A stretch of DNA of 64,000 nucleotides, taken from NCBI RefSeq assembly GCF_036456085.1, contig NZ_CP138632.1:1221001-1285000 (forward strand). Reading direction: 5' to 3'. Under the pieces are notes generated by a model. It saw only the letters and a program-made list of their open reading frames with translations, made no database searches and was not told the DNA's origin. A program made the translations under genes and the position numbers. The stretch's first letter is position 1. The number at the start of each line of letters is the position of its first letter. Below, piece after piece: positions 56,202 to 64,000 of the stretch. The DNA comes from Veillonella parvula. Its GTDB lineage: Bacteria > Bacillota > Negativicutes > Veillonellales > Veillonellaceae.

Positions 56202-56363
56202 TATATTTTCAATGGGACATCTTCATAACGGTTGTATATAGAAAAGAACACAGCCCTCTCTGCAGCGATTTTACGAAGCGTAGCGCCGTACTGAGCCAAG
56301 AGAGGGCTGTGTTTTTTCTATACTAGTAATATGCAGTTGTAACGGGGCCCCATTGAAAATATA
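56202..56363 (-). repeat. Structured mobile-like element, copy 2 (inverted)
   Basis: 146 bp between CAATGGG (56210) and CCCATTG (ending 56355), within perfect 15-bp outer arms that include TATATTTT/AAAATATA. Inner arms AACACAGCCCTCTC (56247-56260) and GAGAGGGCTGTGTT (56300-56313) are perfectly complementary. Read on the minus strand the core repeats GCTCAGTACGGCGCTACGCT and continues TCGTAAAATCGCT. The inner arm begins at offset 42 from the element end, exactly as in copy 1. Confidence 0.8.
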
Positions 56364-56376
56364 ACGAAGCACACCT

Positions 56377-59300
56377 TTATTCAAACATTGTCGATAGTAG
56401 TAATTTCAATCGGTTTGCTTGGTTTACCGCACTGGAGCCTGGATCGTAGTCGATAGCTGCAATTCGCACGTCTGGGTATGCAGCGGATAGTGTTTTCACC
56501 ATGCCTTTACCTGTTACGTGGTTTGGTAAACAGCCGAATGGTTGTAAGCATACGATTTGTTTAGCTCCTTTTTCGATAAGGTCAATCATATCTCCTGTGA
56601 GGAACCAGCCTTCACCACATTGGTTACCAAGTCCGATGAATTGAGCTGCTTCTTTTGCTACTTCTGTCATACGTTGTAGCGGGTCAAAGTGTTTTGACGC
56701 TGCTACGGCTTTTGCATATGGTAAGCGGTAGAGCTCAAGGGCTTCACGAGCCAATGTACCGAAGAAGCCAGATAGCCATGTACCATCAAGGTGCTTAGCA
56801 CGGTATGTGCTATCCATTGCACAATACAAGAAGAAATCTAGCAAGCCAGATGTAACGACTTCGCCGCCTTCCTTTTCAATAAGCTCATTAATATGATTGT
56901 TAGCACTTGGATGGAATTTAACGTAAATTTCCCCTACGACACCAACACGAGGTTTTTGTACATCTTTATTAACTGGCAAGTTATCAAAATCATGGATGAT
57001 TTCTTTGATGTACTTATTATATTGTCGAAGACTGGCGGATGTAATATTATCACGTAATTTTTTAATCCAGTAATCACATAGTGCATCGGTAGAACCAGGA
57101 TTTGTCTCGTATGGACGTGTGGCAAGAACACATTGCATGAGCGCATCACCGTATACAACGGCTTGAATCATGCGATGCAAGAAGCCTTTTGTCAACTTAA
57201 AGCCTGGTTGACGTTCCATATCACTCGCATTAAGAGATAGGATTGGTACTTGTTTCATACCCGCATCAATTAATGCTTTACGTAAATAACCGATGTAGTT
57301 GGTAGCACGACACCCACCACCAGTTTGAGAGATGATAACAGCCGTCTTATCTACATCATATTTACCGGATAACAGTGCGGACATGAGCTGCCCTACAACG
57401 ATAATCGCTGGGTAACATGCATCATTATTGATATATTTCAAGCCCACTTCAATATCGTCACGTGTTGGAGCTGGCAACATTTCAAAATTGTAACCTTCAT
57501 GTTGAAGAACAGGCTCTAAAAGGCTGAAATGTAATGGTGACATTTGTGGCACCAAGATTTTATAAGTCTTACGCATTTCTTCTGTGAAGACAACGCGATT
57601 GTAATCGTAAGTTGGTAATTTCTCTACCACTACTTCTTCCGGCGCCTCAGGATTATGATGACGACGCAAGCTACGTTCCATTACAGATTGCAAGGAACGC
57701 AAACGGATTGTCACGGCTCCAAGGTTTGTACCTTCATCGATTTTGAGCAAGGTATGGATTTTGTGATTTGCTGAAAGTATATCTTTTACCTGATCTGCTA
57801 CGATGGAATCGAGGCCACATCCAAAGGAGTTAAGCTCTACAATTTGGAATCCTTCAGTTCTACTTACGAATTCAGCGGCACGATATAGGCGACTATGGTA
57901 GGACCATTGGTCTACAACACGTAAATGCTTGATTTCATTGCCTAATGGTGCAACGCCATCTTCTGTAAGAACAGCCATACCAAGAGATGTGATAAGTTCA
58001 GGAATACCGTGGTTAATACCGGAGTCCAAATGATATGGACGGCCAGCCAATACGATTGTTGGAATTTGTTCTGCTACGAGGCGAGATACAGTTTTCTTTG
58101 TCGTTTCACGGTAAGACGCTTTACAGTTTTCCTGCTCTTCCCAAGCGAGGTCTACAGCCTTAGCAATATCCTTCTTCTTTAAGTTTAAAAAATCCAATGC
58201 TTTCACAAGGGCCGGAACAAGGGATTTTTTATCAGCTAACGGCAAGAATGGTGCGTGGAATGGAGTATCGCCCAATACCTCTTGCATATTATTTTTGATA
58301 AGTTCTGGATAGGAAATAACCATTGGACAATGGTAATTATTGTCGCGACTAAATTCCTTAGGGCCATGTTGAATACAAGGGTACCAAATAAAGTCTACCT
58401 GTGCATTCGCTAAATCTCGAATATGACCATGTACAGCTTTTGCAGGATAGCAAGCTGTATCGGATGGAATTGTATCGATAGCCTTATTGTATTGCTCCTT
58501 AGTCGTATAATCTGAAAGGATTACTTCATAACCCAAGCTATTGAAGAATGTGAACCAGAATGGAAAATCCTCATACATGTTGAGAACGCGAGGAATACCT
58601 ACGCGCATTTTACCTTCAAACTCGGGAATATTTTTCTTCAAGTAGTAATCAAAGTAACGACGTAATTTTACATCTACCAAGTTAGGAACTGGCTTACGTT
58701 TCTCTTGAATCATATCGCCAGCGCCACGGTCACAACGGTTGCCCGTTACGTATGTACGACCATCGGAGAAAGCATTGATAGTAAGCATGCAGTTATTTGG
58801 GCAAAGACCACAATTGCGCATTGTCGTAGATACTTGTAAAGAATTAAGGCCTTCACTATCTAGCAATGTACTTTCACCCTTTTGTAACTCTTCCGCCGTT
58901 TCCGCTGCAAGAAGAGCCATACCGTATGCACCCATCAAGCCAGATACATCAGGGCGAATCACCTCTACGCCCATCAATTTCTCAAAGGCACGCAAAACAG
59001 ATTCATTATAGAACGTACCACCTTGAACAACGATATGATCGCCTAATTCTTTAGGGTCTTTCACCTTAAGAACCTTATAAAGGGCATTTTTAATTACAGA
59101 ATAAGCAAGACCTGCTGCGATATCTTGTACCGTAGCACCTTCTTTTTGAGCCTGCTTAACCTTAGAGTTCATAAATACAGTACAACGAGATCCTAAGTCG
59201 ATTGGCATAGGTGCCAATAATCCTTCTTTTGCGAATTGATCGATAGGAATGCGTAGACCAGATGCAAATGTATCAATAAAAGAGCCGCAACCAGAGGAGC

Positions 59301-60633
59301 AAGCTTCGTTCAACACGATATCTTCGATGTACCCATCACGAACCTTACAGCATTTCATATCTTGACCGCCAATATCCAAAATAAAGGATACATCAGGGCA
59401 GAAGAATCGGGCCGCACGATAGTGAGCCATCGTTTCTACTTCACCAATATCGATGCCGAGGGCGCGTTTAAGAAAGGCCTCACCGTAGCCAGTTACGCCA
59501 GAGTGTGCAATATAGGCGCCTTTTGGCAATAATTCATATATTTTCTCGATGATTTCACGAGATTTTTCTAACGGTTTACCATGGTTAGGACCATAGTGAG
59601 AGAAGATAATTTCCTTGTTGCTATTGATAAGAACTACCTTAAGAGTAGTAGAGCCAGCATCAATACCAAGGTAACAAGGACCTTGAGCATCCTCGATATT
59701 CGCCTTTGGCGTTACCGCCTTAGCGTGACGAGCTCGGAACTCTTCTAATTCTTGTTCATTTTTAAACAGCGGATCCACACGGTCTGTAGCTTCCATAGGA
59801 ATACCAATAAGTGCACCGATTTCCTTTGTCAATTGACCAACCGTAATCTCACGGCACTCATCTTTCATCAATGCCGCCCCTAAAGCGATGAATAATTCAC
59901 CATTTTCAGGGATAATGCGATGCGCTTCATCTAGCTCTAAGGTATCACAGAAGCATTGGCGTAATTCAGACAAGAATGTCAACGGACCGCCAAGGAACGC
60001 TACATTACCTTCGATTTTATGACCGCATGCAAGGCCAGCAATCGTTTGATTTACAATTGCTTGGAATACAGATTTTGCAATATTTTCATGAGATGCGCCT
60101 TGATTTAACAAAGCTTGTACATCTGTTTTAGCAAATACGCCACAACGTGCCGCAATTGGATAAATCGTATCAGCATTCATGGCTAATTGATTAAGACCAG
60201 ATGCATCTGTCTGCAATAAGGTCGCCATTTGGTCGATAAAAGCACCCGTACCACCAGCACAGGAACCATTCATACGGTGTTCCGCAGTTTGACCTAAATA
60301 CGTAACCTTCGCATCTTCACCACCAAGTTCGATGATAACGTCTGTTTCTGGATAGAGGGCTTTTACAGCTCGCGTTTCAGCAATCACCTCTTGTACGAAT
60401 GGGATGCGCACCTTTTCGGCCATAGCCATCCCACCAGAACCAGTAATACATACATGAACAAGAGCGTCTTCATGACCAACTTGAGCCTCTTGTAGCAAGG
60501 TATATACTGTGTCCAATATGTTTGCATAATGGCGTATGTACTTTTTATACAAATAATTATCGTGTTCGTCCAATAATACAACTTTAACCGTTGTAGACCC
60601 CACGTCAATCCCCATGCGTAGCATGTGCTGCAT
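56377..60633 (-). CDS. Double acyl-CoA dehydratase activase / dehydratase-like iron-sulfur protein
   Basis: 1,418 residues from the ATG at 60633 (GAGAGG five bases upstream). Two BcrAD/BadFG-type ATPase domains: the first (about 5-270) with GIDVGSTTVK, ELGGEDAK and GSCAGGTGAF; the second (about 320-570) with GIDAGSTTLK, DIGGQDMK and ACSSGCGSF. The Cys in each CxGG/CSSG loop could bridge a 4Fe-4S cluster. A NCGLCPNNC motif follows, then a DUF2229/HgdB-like remainder with DTACYPAKAVHGH, FGCGLDS, GGGCRATNY and GNQCGEGW. Related systems use ATP to push electrons to very low potential. Substrate unknown; stand-alone gene. Confidence 0.85.
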   Translation of the reverse strand: MQHMLRMGIDVGSTTVKVVLLDEHDNYLYKKYIRHYANILDTVYTLLQEAQVGHEDALVHVCITGSGGMAMAEKVRIPFVQEVIAETRAVKALYPETDVIIELGGEDAKVTYLGQTAEHRMNGSCAGGTGAFIDQMATLLQTDASGLNQLAMNADTIYPIAARCGVFAKTDVQALLNQGASHENIAKSVFQAIVNQTIAGLACGHKIEGNVAFLGGPLTFLSELRQCFCDTLELDEAHRIIPENGELFIALGAALMKDECREITVGQLTKEIGALIGIPMEATDRVDPLFKNEQELEEFRARHAKAVTPKANIEDAQGPCYLGIDAGSTTLKVVLINSNKEIIFSHYGPNHGKPLEKSREIIEKIYELLPKGAYIAHSGVTGYGEAFLKRALGIDIGEVETMAHYRAARFFCPDVSFILDIGGQDMKCCKVRDGYIEDIVLNEACSSGCGSFIDTFASGLRIPIDQFAKEGLLAPMPIDLGSRCTVFMNSKVKQAQKEGATVQDIAAGLAYSVIKNALYKVLKVKDPKELGDHIVVQGGTFYNESVLRAFEKLMGVEVIRPDVSGLMGAYGMALLAAETAEELQKGESTLLDSEGLNSLQVSTTMRNCGLCPNNCMLTINAFSDGRTYVTGNRCDRGAGDMIQEKRKPVPNLVDVKLRRYFDYYLKKNIPEFEGKMRVGIPRVLNMYEDFPFWFTFFNSLGYEVILSDYTTKEQYNKAIDTIPSDTACYPAKAVHGHIRDLANAQVDFIWYPCIQHGPKEFSRDNNYHCPMVISYPELIKNNMQEVLGDTPFHAPFLPLADKKSLVPALVKALDFLNLKKKDIAKAVDLAWEEQENCKASYRETTKKTVSRLVAEQIPTIVLAGRPYHLDSGINHGIPELITSLGMAVLTEDGVAPLGNEIKHLRVVDQWSYHSRLYRAAEFVSRTEGFQIVELNSFGCGLDSIVADQVKDILSANHKIHTLLKIDEGTNLGAVTIRLRSLQSVMERSLRRHHNPEAPEEVVVEKLPTYDYNRVVFTEEMRKTYKILVPQMSPLHFSLLEPVLQHEGYNFEMLPAPTRDDIEVGLKYINNDACYPAIIVVGQLMSALLSGKYDVDKTAVIISQTGGGCRATNYIGYLRKALIDAGMKQVPILSLNASDMERQPGFKLTKGFLHRMIQAVVYGDALMQCVLATRPYETNPGSTDALCDYWIKKLRDNITSASLRQYNKYIKEIIHDFDNLPVNKDVQKPRVGVVGEIYVKFHPSANNHINELIEKEGGEVVTSGLLDFFLYCAMDSTYRAKHLDGTWLSGFFGTLAREALELYRLPYAKAVAASKHFDPLQRMTEVAKEAAQFIGLGNQCGEGWFLTGDMIDLIEKGAKQIVCLQPFGCLPNHVTGKGMVKTLSAAYPDVRIAAIDYDPGSSAVNQANRLKLLLSTMFE

Positions 60634-61020
60634 AAATACCTCTCTTTTTAACGACCGTATGACCACCTAAGTGACCATACTTATTTTTGTGAAAGTCTCA
60701 CATGTAATATGTACAACATATATACTGTACTAAGCATCTAAAATAAAAATTAAATTAGATAAGGATATAATACTTTCACCAAAATATCTAAATTTTTAAA
60801 TATCCTATCTTTATTATACAACAATAGCAGTTAAAATCTAAGTTATTTCTATATCTAAAATGTTATAGAAAATATGTTAAGATTTAAATTACAAAGTCAT
60901 ATATATAATAGGATGTAAAAAATATTATACCATTTTACAATGAAAAATAACGTAACTTTTGCAACATAACAGGACAAATCAAATATATTAACTGCATTAG
61001 ACAATATGCAATAGATAAAA
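60634..61020. other. AT-rich region upstream of the activase gene
   Basis: Contains two copies of the recurrent word (GTGAAAGT at 60689, its complement at 60772) but no clear promoter, RNA or gene. Confidence 0.4.
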
Positions 61021-61057
61021 ACTAACCCCCAAAATGGATTCCAATTTGGGGGTTAGT
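61021..61057 (-). terminator. Terminator of metQ
   Basis: ACTAACCCCCAAA / TTTGGGGGTTAGT, 13-bp stem, then T5 on the minus strand. Confidence 0.9.
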
Positions 61058-61147
61058 TCATAAGACAGTATATCTTATTCGTATCTATAAAGTTATGTCA
61101 TGAGAGAGTATTGTATTAAATACATATATGTTATTAACGATCATTGA

Positions 61148-61981
61148 TTAAAACGCTGGAATAATAGCCCCTTTGTAATGATCTTCGATGAACTTCTTAA
61201 CTTCTGGAGATTGTAATGCTTTAGCTAATTTTTGAATAGCTGGTTTATTTTCATCACCAGGGTTTACGGAAAGAAGATTTGCATATGGAGAATCCGCTTT
61301 TTCTACGAATAAACCATCTTTTGTAGGATTAAGACCTGCTGGCAATGCATAGTTAGCATTAATTACAGCTGCGTCTAAATCTTGAATGGAACGAGGAATT
61401 TGAGCTGCCTCTAACTCTGTAATTTGGATGTTTTTAGGGTTGCTAGTCACATCAAATGGTGTGTTAGTCAAACCAGTTGGGTCTTTCAAAGTTACAAGAC
61501 CTGCACTTTGCAACAAGAGAAGTGCACGAGCACTGTTTGTTGGATCAGATGGAATCGCTACTTTTGCGCCATTTGGCAAATCTTTTAAATCTTTAATTTT
61601 TTGAGAGTAAATAGCTAATGGTTCGATGTGAACTGGTGCAAAGCTTACGAAGTTTGTGCCATGATCTCTGTTAAAGTTATTTTGGTAAGGCACGTTAGCA
61701 AAGAAGTTTGCATCTACTTCATGGCTAGATAATGCCATGTTTGGTTGAATGTAGTCTGTAAATTCAATGATTTGAAGATCTACACCTTCCTTAGCCAATA
61801 AAGGTTTAATTTGATTTAAGATTTCAGCATGAGGTACAGGGTTTGCTGCCACTTTTAACACCTCTGCTTTAGAACTACCAGCACTGCTGGAACTTGCGTC
61901 ATTTGTGGAAGAACCACAACCACTAATCAATAAGGACGCGCCTAGTACGGCCGTCGCTGCTAATGCTAACCATTTTTTCAT
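61148..61981 (-). CDS. metQ: Methionine-binding lipoprotein MetQ (NlpA family)
   Basis: 277 residues. Lipobox ISGC (Cys at about 22), then an NlpA-family binding domain: VAANPVPHAEIL, EFTDYIQPNMAL, ANFFANVPYQNNFN, AIPSDPTNSARAL. It delivers D/L-methionine to a MetNI transporter, whose genes are not in this window. AGGAGG precedes the ATG. I found no S-box or other SAM riboswitch upstream. Confidence 0.93.
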   Translation of the reverse strand: MKKWLALAATAVLGASLLISGCGSSTNDASSSSAGSSKAEVLKVAANPVPHAEILNQIKPLLAKEGVDLQIIEFTDYIQPNMALSSHEVDANFFANVPYQNNFNRDHGTNFVSFAPVHIEPLAIYSQKIKDLKDLPNGAKVAIPSDPTNSARALLLLQSAGLVTLKDPTGLTNTPFDVTSNPKNIQITELEAAQIPRSIQDLDAAVINANYALPAGLNPTKDGLFVEKADSPYANLLSVNPGDENKPAIQKLAKALQSPEVKKFIEDHYKGAIIPAF

Positions 61982-62230
61982 GTAATCCTCCTATCTACGA
62001 TGAACACCTACATCTATTGACGAGGACTCATGCGTATACAACACACGTAGATATGTTAATAAATCTATATATTCTTACACTGTATCTACATTTAATTATT
62101 TAATAATTTCGATGTGGTTAGTATAGCAATTTAAATCCTACTCGTATAATAGTTTTTATATATCCATGGATATAACTTTAAACTATAGCAAGATAAGAGT
62201 AATTACATTTAGCTATGCCAAGTACATAAA
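61982..62230. other. AT-rich upstream region of metQ
   Basis: No promoter, riboswitch or gene that I can support. The remainder of the gap to 62352 holds the terminator of the DUF389 gene. Confidence 0.4.
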
Positions 62231-62301
62231 AACGGTACTAAGATGATTCCCCTAACTACTAGGTAATATACCTAATAGGTACAATCAAACTTAGTACCGT
62301 T
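62231..62301 (-). terminator. Terminator of the cobT-DUF389 transcript
   Basis: AACGGTACTAAG (62231-62242) pairs with CTTAGTACCGTT (62290-62301). The large loop contains a second ACTAGGT/ACCTA-type pairing. T-rich sequence follows on the minus strand. Confidence 0.75.
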
Positions 62302-62352
62302 ATAAATATCGCTCTATATAATAAACAATCTAATCAAAATCAAAAGATTCAA

Positions 62353-63666
62353 TTATAAAGTTGACGTTGTTTGCTCCACAGAAATAGTTACAGGTGCTGA
62401 TAATTTAGCCTCTAACCAAGCTTTTATTCGTTCCGAATCTGCATCAGATACAATGGACGCGGTATGGATAATCACCATATAGCGATTCGCTTTAGGCTGT
62501 TCTAAATTATCTATCAAAGGCATGCCTTCCACTCTACTTACAAACGGGAATAACGCCTTTGCTTCAGCTTCTGTCGTTTTCATAGTGTTTATAGTTTCAC
62601 TTACTAGTTGATAAGTCGGCTGGTACAGATTACTCAAGTTTGTATATTTTTCATGATCCTCCGAGGCTTTATTCAAGCTCGTCTTATCCACAGCAGATTT
62701 TTTCTCATCTACACTATTAACAAATCGCACTGCATAAGACTGCAAATATTCGTCTTTCTGTAATTTATCATCCAACTGGGATCGTTCCTCTGAAGTCACA
62801 GGAGCTCCTACAACTACTATATCTACTAGCTTATTCACTCGGTCCAATGAATAATCAATCACTAGTCGACGCCCATCTTGATTAATATTGGTCTTAATAA
62901 ACTGCTCTATATGATTTGACTCAGAATACTTGATGGTCATATCATAGCCTGCATAAATGCTTGGTATAGCCATAATAAGACCAATCACAAGAAATATTAG
63001 CTGATTACGACGATTAATCTCTTCTGCTTGCTTATGGGATGGCAAACTATATACACCTTTTAAAACAATAAAAGATGCAAAGAAGATGAAAAATGCATTT
63101 ATAAAGAATAGATACCCAGCCCCAAAGAAATAATGCCAATTTCCATTAGCCAGTCCATATCCTGCCGTACACAGTGGTGGCATAAGTGCAGTCGCAATCG
63201 CTACCCCTGGTATGACATTATCTAAGGTCTTACGCGTTTGACCAATAATCCCAGCTAACCCACCAAATATAGCAATGAATACATCAAAAATATTCGGTTC
63301 TGTACGCGCTAATAGTTCAGATGTAACTGTCTGAACGGGGGAAATATAAAAATATAAAGCAGATGCCAAAACAGCAATCGTAATCTGTAAGGACAATCTT
63401 AAAATAGCACTTTTCACAACTGTAAAATTAAGCGTAGCGAAGCCAAAGCCAGTTGCTAGAATCGGTCCCATCAACGGCGATATAAGCATAGCACCAATAA
63501 TAACGGCTGTACTATTCATATTCAACCCAATAGAGGCAATAAACATGGAGAGGATCAGGATAACCAAAGCAGGTCCCTTAACCTTAGCCCCACCTATCAA
63601 CCTTTTAGCAATAGTTGCATCATCGGCTCGTTCAAAATGTATATCAAAGTATTTATTTAGTTCCAT
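62353..63666 (-). CDS. DUF389 membrane protein
   Basis: 437 residues. The N-terminal half has about six membrane helices with GAMLISPLMGPILATGFG and GVAIATALMPPLCTAGYG, the signatures of DUF389. The C-terminal half is soluble with alternating strands and helices. Function unknown. It begins nine bases after cobT and is probably cotranscribed, which is unusual enough to suggest a link with cobalamin or its precursors. Confidence 0.88.
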   Translation of the reverse strand: MELNKYFDIHFERADDATIAKRLIGGAKVKGPALVILILSMFIASIGLNMNSTAVIIGAMLISPLMGPILATGFGFATLNFTVVKSAILRLSLQITIAVLASALYFYISPVQTVTSELLARTEPNIFDVFIAIFGGLAGIIGQTRKTLDNVIPGVAIATALMPPLCTAGYGLANGNWHYFFGAGYLFFINAFFIFFASFIVLKGVYSLPSHKQAEEINRRNQLIFLVIGLIMAIPSIYAGYDMTIKYSESNHIEQFIKTNINQDGRRLVIDYSLDRVNKLVDIVVVGAPVTSEERSQLDDKLQKDEYLQSYAVRFVNSVDEKKSAVDKTSLNKASEDHEKYTNLSNLYQPTYQLVSETINTMKTTEAEAKALFPFVSRVEGMPLIDNLEQPKANRYMVIIHTASIVSDADSERIKAWLEAKLSAPVTISVEQTTSTL

Positions 63667-63675
63667 TCTTCTACC

Positions 63676-64000
63676 TCATAATTTCATCAAATCTGCAAAG
63701 GTCCCCACATTTACAAACATGTATTGTGTGGTTTTTAACATTTGAACCATCAAGATGGCACCTGTACCTTCTCCCATCGACATTTGAGCTTGGATAGGCA
63801 CCATATCTTGTGTAATACCTACCTCGGCCAAGGCCAACTCTGTACCTTTTTCACGCGAGTGATGTGATGGCAATGCATAGTCCGTAATGCGATCATTCAT
63901 GTGTACCGCGCAGGCAGCAGCTACAGCGGTAATAAAGCCATCAATGACAAAGGGCTTTTTAAAATCAACACAAGCTAGCATGGCTCCAAGAATAGCCACA
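63676..64000 (-). CDS. cobT: CobT, nicotinate-nucleotide-dimethylbenzimidazole phosphoribosyltransferase (C-terminal part)
   Basis: Activates the lower ligand base for cobalamin assembly. The 5' end lies outside the window; the last 108 residues of roughly 350 are seen. FVIDGFITAVAAACAV and SMGEGTGAILMVQML, with the catalytic Glu in GEGTGA, are clear. It leads into a DUF389 gene. Confidence 0.94.
   Translation of the reverse strand, partial: VAILGAMLACVDFKKPFVIDGFITAVAAACAVHMNDRITDYALPSHHSREKGTELALAEVGITQDMVPIQAQMSMGEGTGAILMVQMLKTTQYMFVNVGTFADLMKL

Noticed and set aside
55902-56363. Integron attC sites or CRISPR repeats as explanation for the paired elements
   Set aside because: No conserved attC terminal heptamers in the expected places, no integrase, and only two copies in opposite orientation with no spacer array.
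61982-62230. S-box (SAM riboswitch) upstream of metQ
   Set aside because: None of the conserved SAM-I blocks is present.

Overview
The window looks like a piece of a Veillonella (Negativicutes, diderm Firmicute) chromosome. The basis is gene content plus AT-rich sequence, so it is an inference and I do not name a species. Lactate permease sits next to a malate/L-lactate-type dehydrogenase, sugar uptake is limited to a fructose PTS, B12 functions recur (cobalamin riboswitch, cobT), and exported proteins with TolA-like coiled coils suit an outer-membrane-bearing anaerobe. Most genes are ordinary core metabolism in short operons closed by strong hairpin terminators. I saw no tRNA, rRNA, CRISPR array, intact insertion sequence or prophage.

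Layout: 1-4.7 kb holds the end of glutamate dehydrogenase, a queuosine pair (queT under a preQ1-type riboswitch/attenuator, and queC), exodeoxyribonuclease III and a rhodanese. 4.8-8.2 kb is a Nudix hydrolase plus a PLD-helicase-DUF3427 protein, a possible defence or repair pair. 8.4-16.9 kb is a DUF3829 protein and a peptide/nickel-type ABC importer operon with two substrate-binding lipoproteins. That operon lies behind a cobalamin riboswitch and a CsoR-like palindrome, and the second binding-protein gene carries its own copy of the palindrome. 17.2-23.5 kb has potE, argGH, a monofunctional transglycosylase and a CsoR-family regulator that could be the palindrome reader. 23.5-31.2 kb is PTS (HPr, EI), dapF, an NhaC-type antiporter, fruK and fruA. 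31.6-35.4 kb is one huge exported protein, a TolA-like coiled coil joined to a tannase-like alpha/beta hydrolase. 35.6-45.5 kb has the Rrf2 regulator/cysK pair, ahpC, pyrG-argS-DUF1934, a GIY-YIG protein, a lipoprotein cyclophilin, a second DUF3829 lipoprotein and a HAD phosphatase. 45.5-54.3 kb has an iron-type dehydrogenase, brnQ, a molybdopterin oxidoreductase, the lactate dehydrogenase and permease, and a PepSY protein. 54.7-64 kb has a Bcr/CflA exporter, a 1,418-residue double activase/dehydratase-like iron-sulfur protein, metQ, a DUF389 membrane protein and the 3' end of cobT.

The genes fit a lactate-fermenting, B12-dependent lifestyle: lactate is imported and oxidised, B12 is built and its supply (probably cobalt or a corrinoid-related compound) is regulated by a riboswitch and perhaps a metal sensor, and a small fructose PTS is the only sugar route visible here.

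The least explained structures are non-coding. Two copies of a 145-146 bp element lie in opposite orientation at 55.9-56.4 kb. They share ends and a central core, but their 14-19 bp inner arms are different sequences that are each self-complementary. A nested palindrome of similar design, with a run of G5 tracts, lies at 1.6-1.8 kb. Two further terminator-like palindromes (23.5 and 31.4 kb) share a core resembling IS3-family ends. The 8-mer GTGAAAGT also seems much too common in the window.
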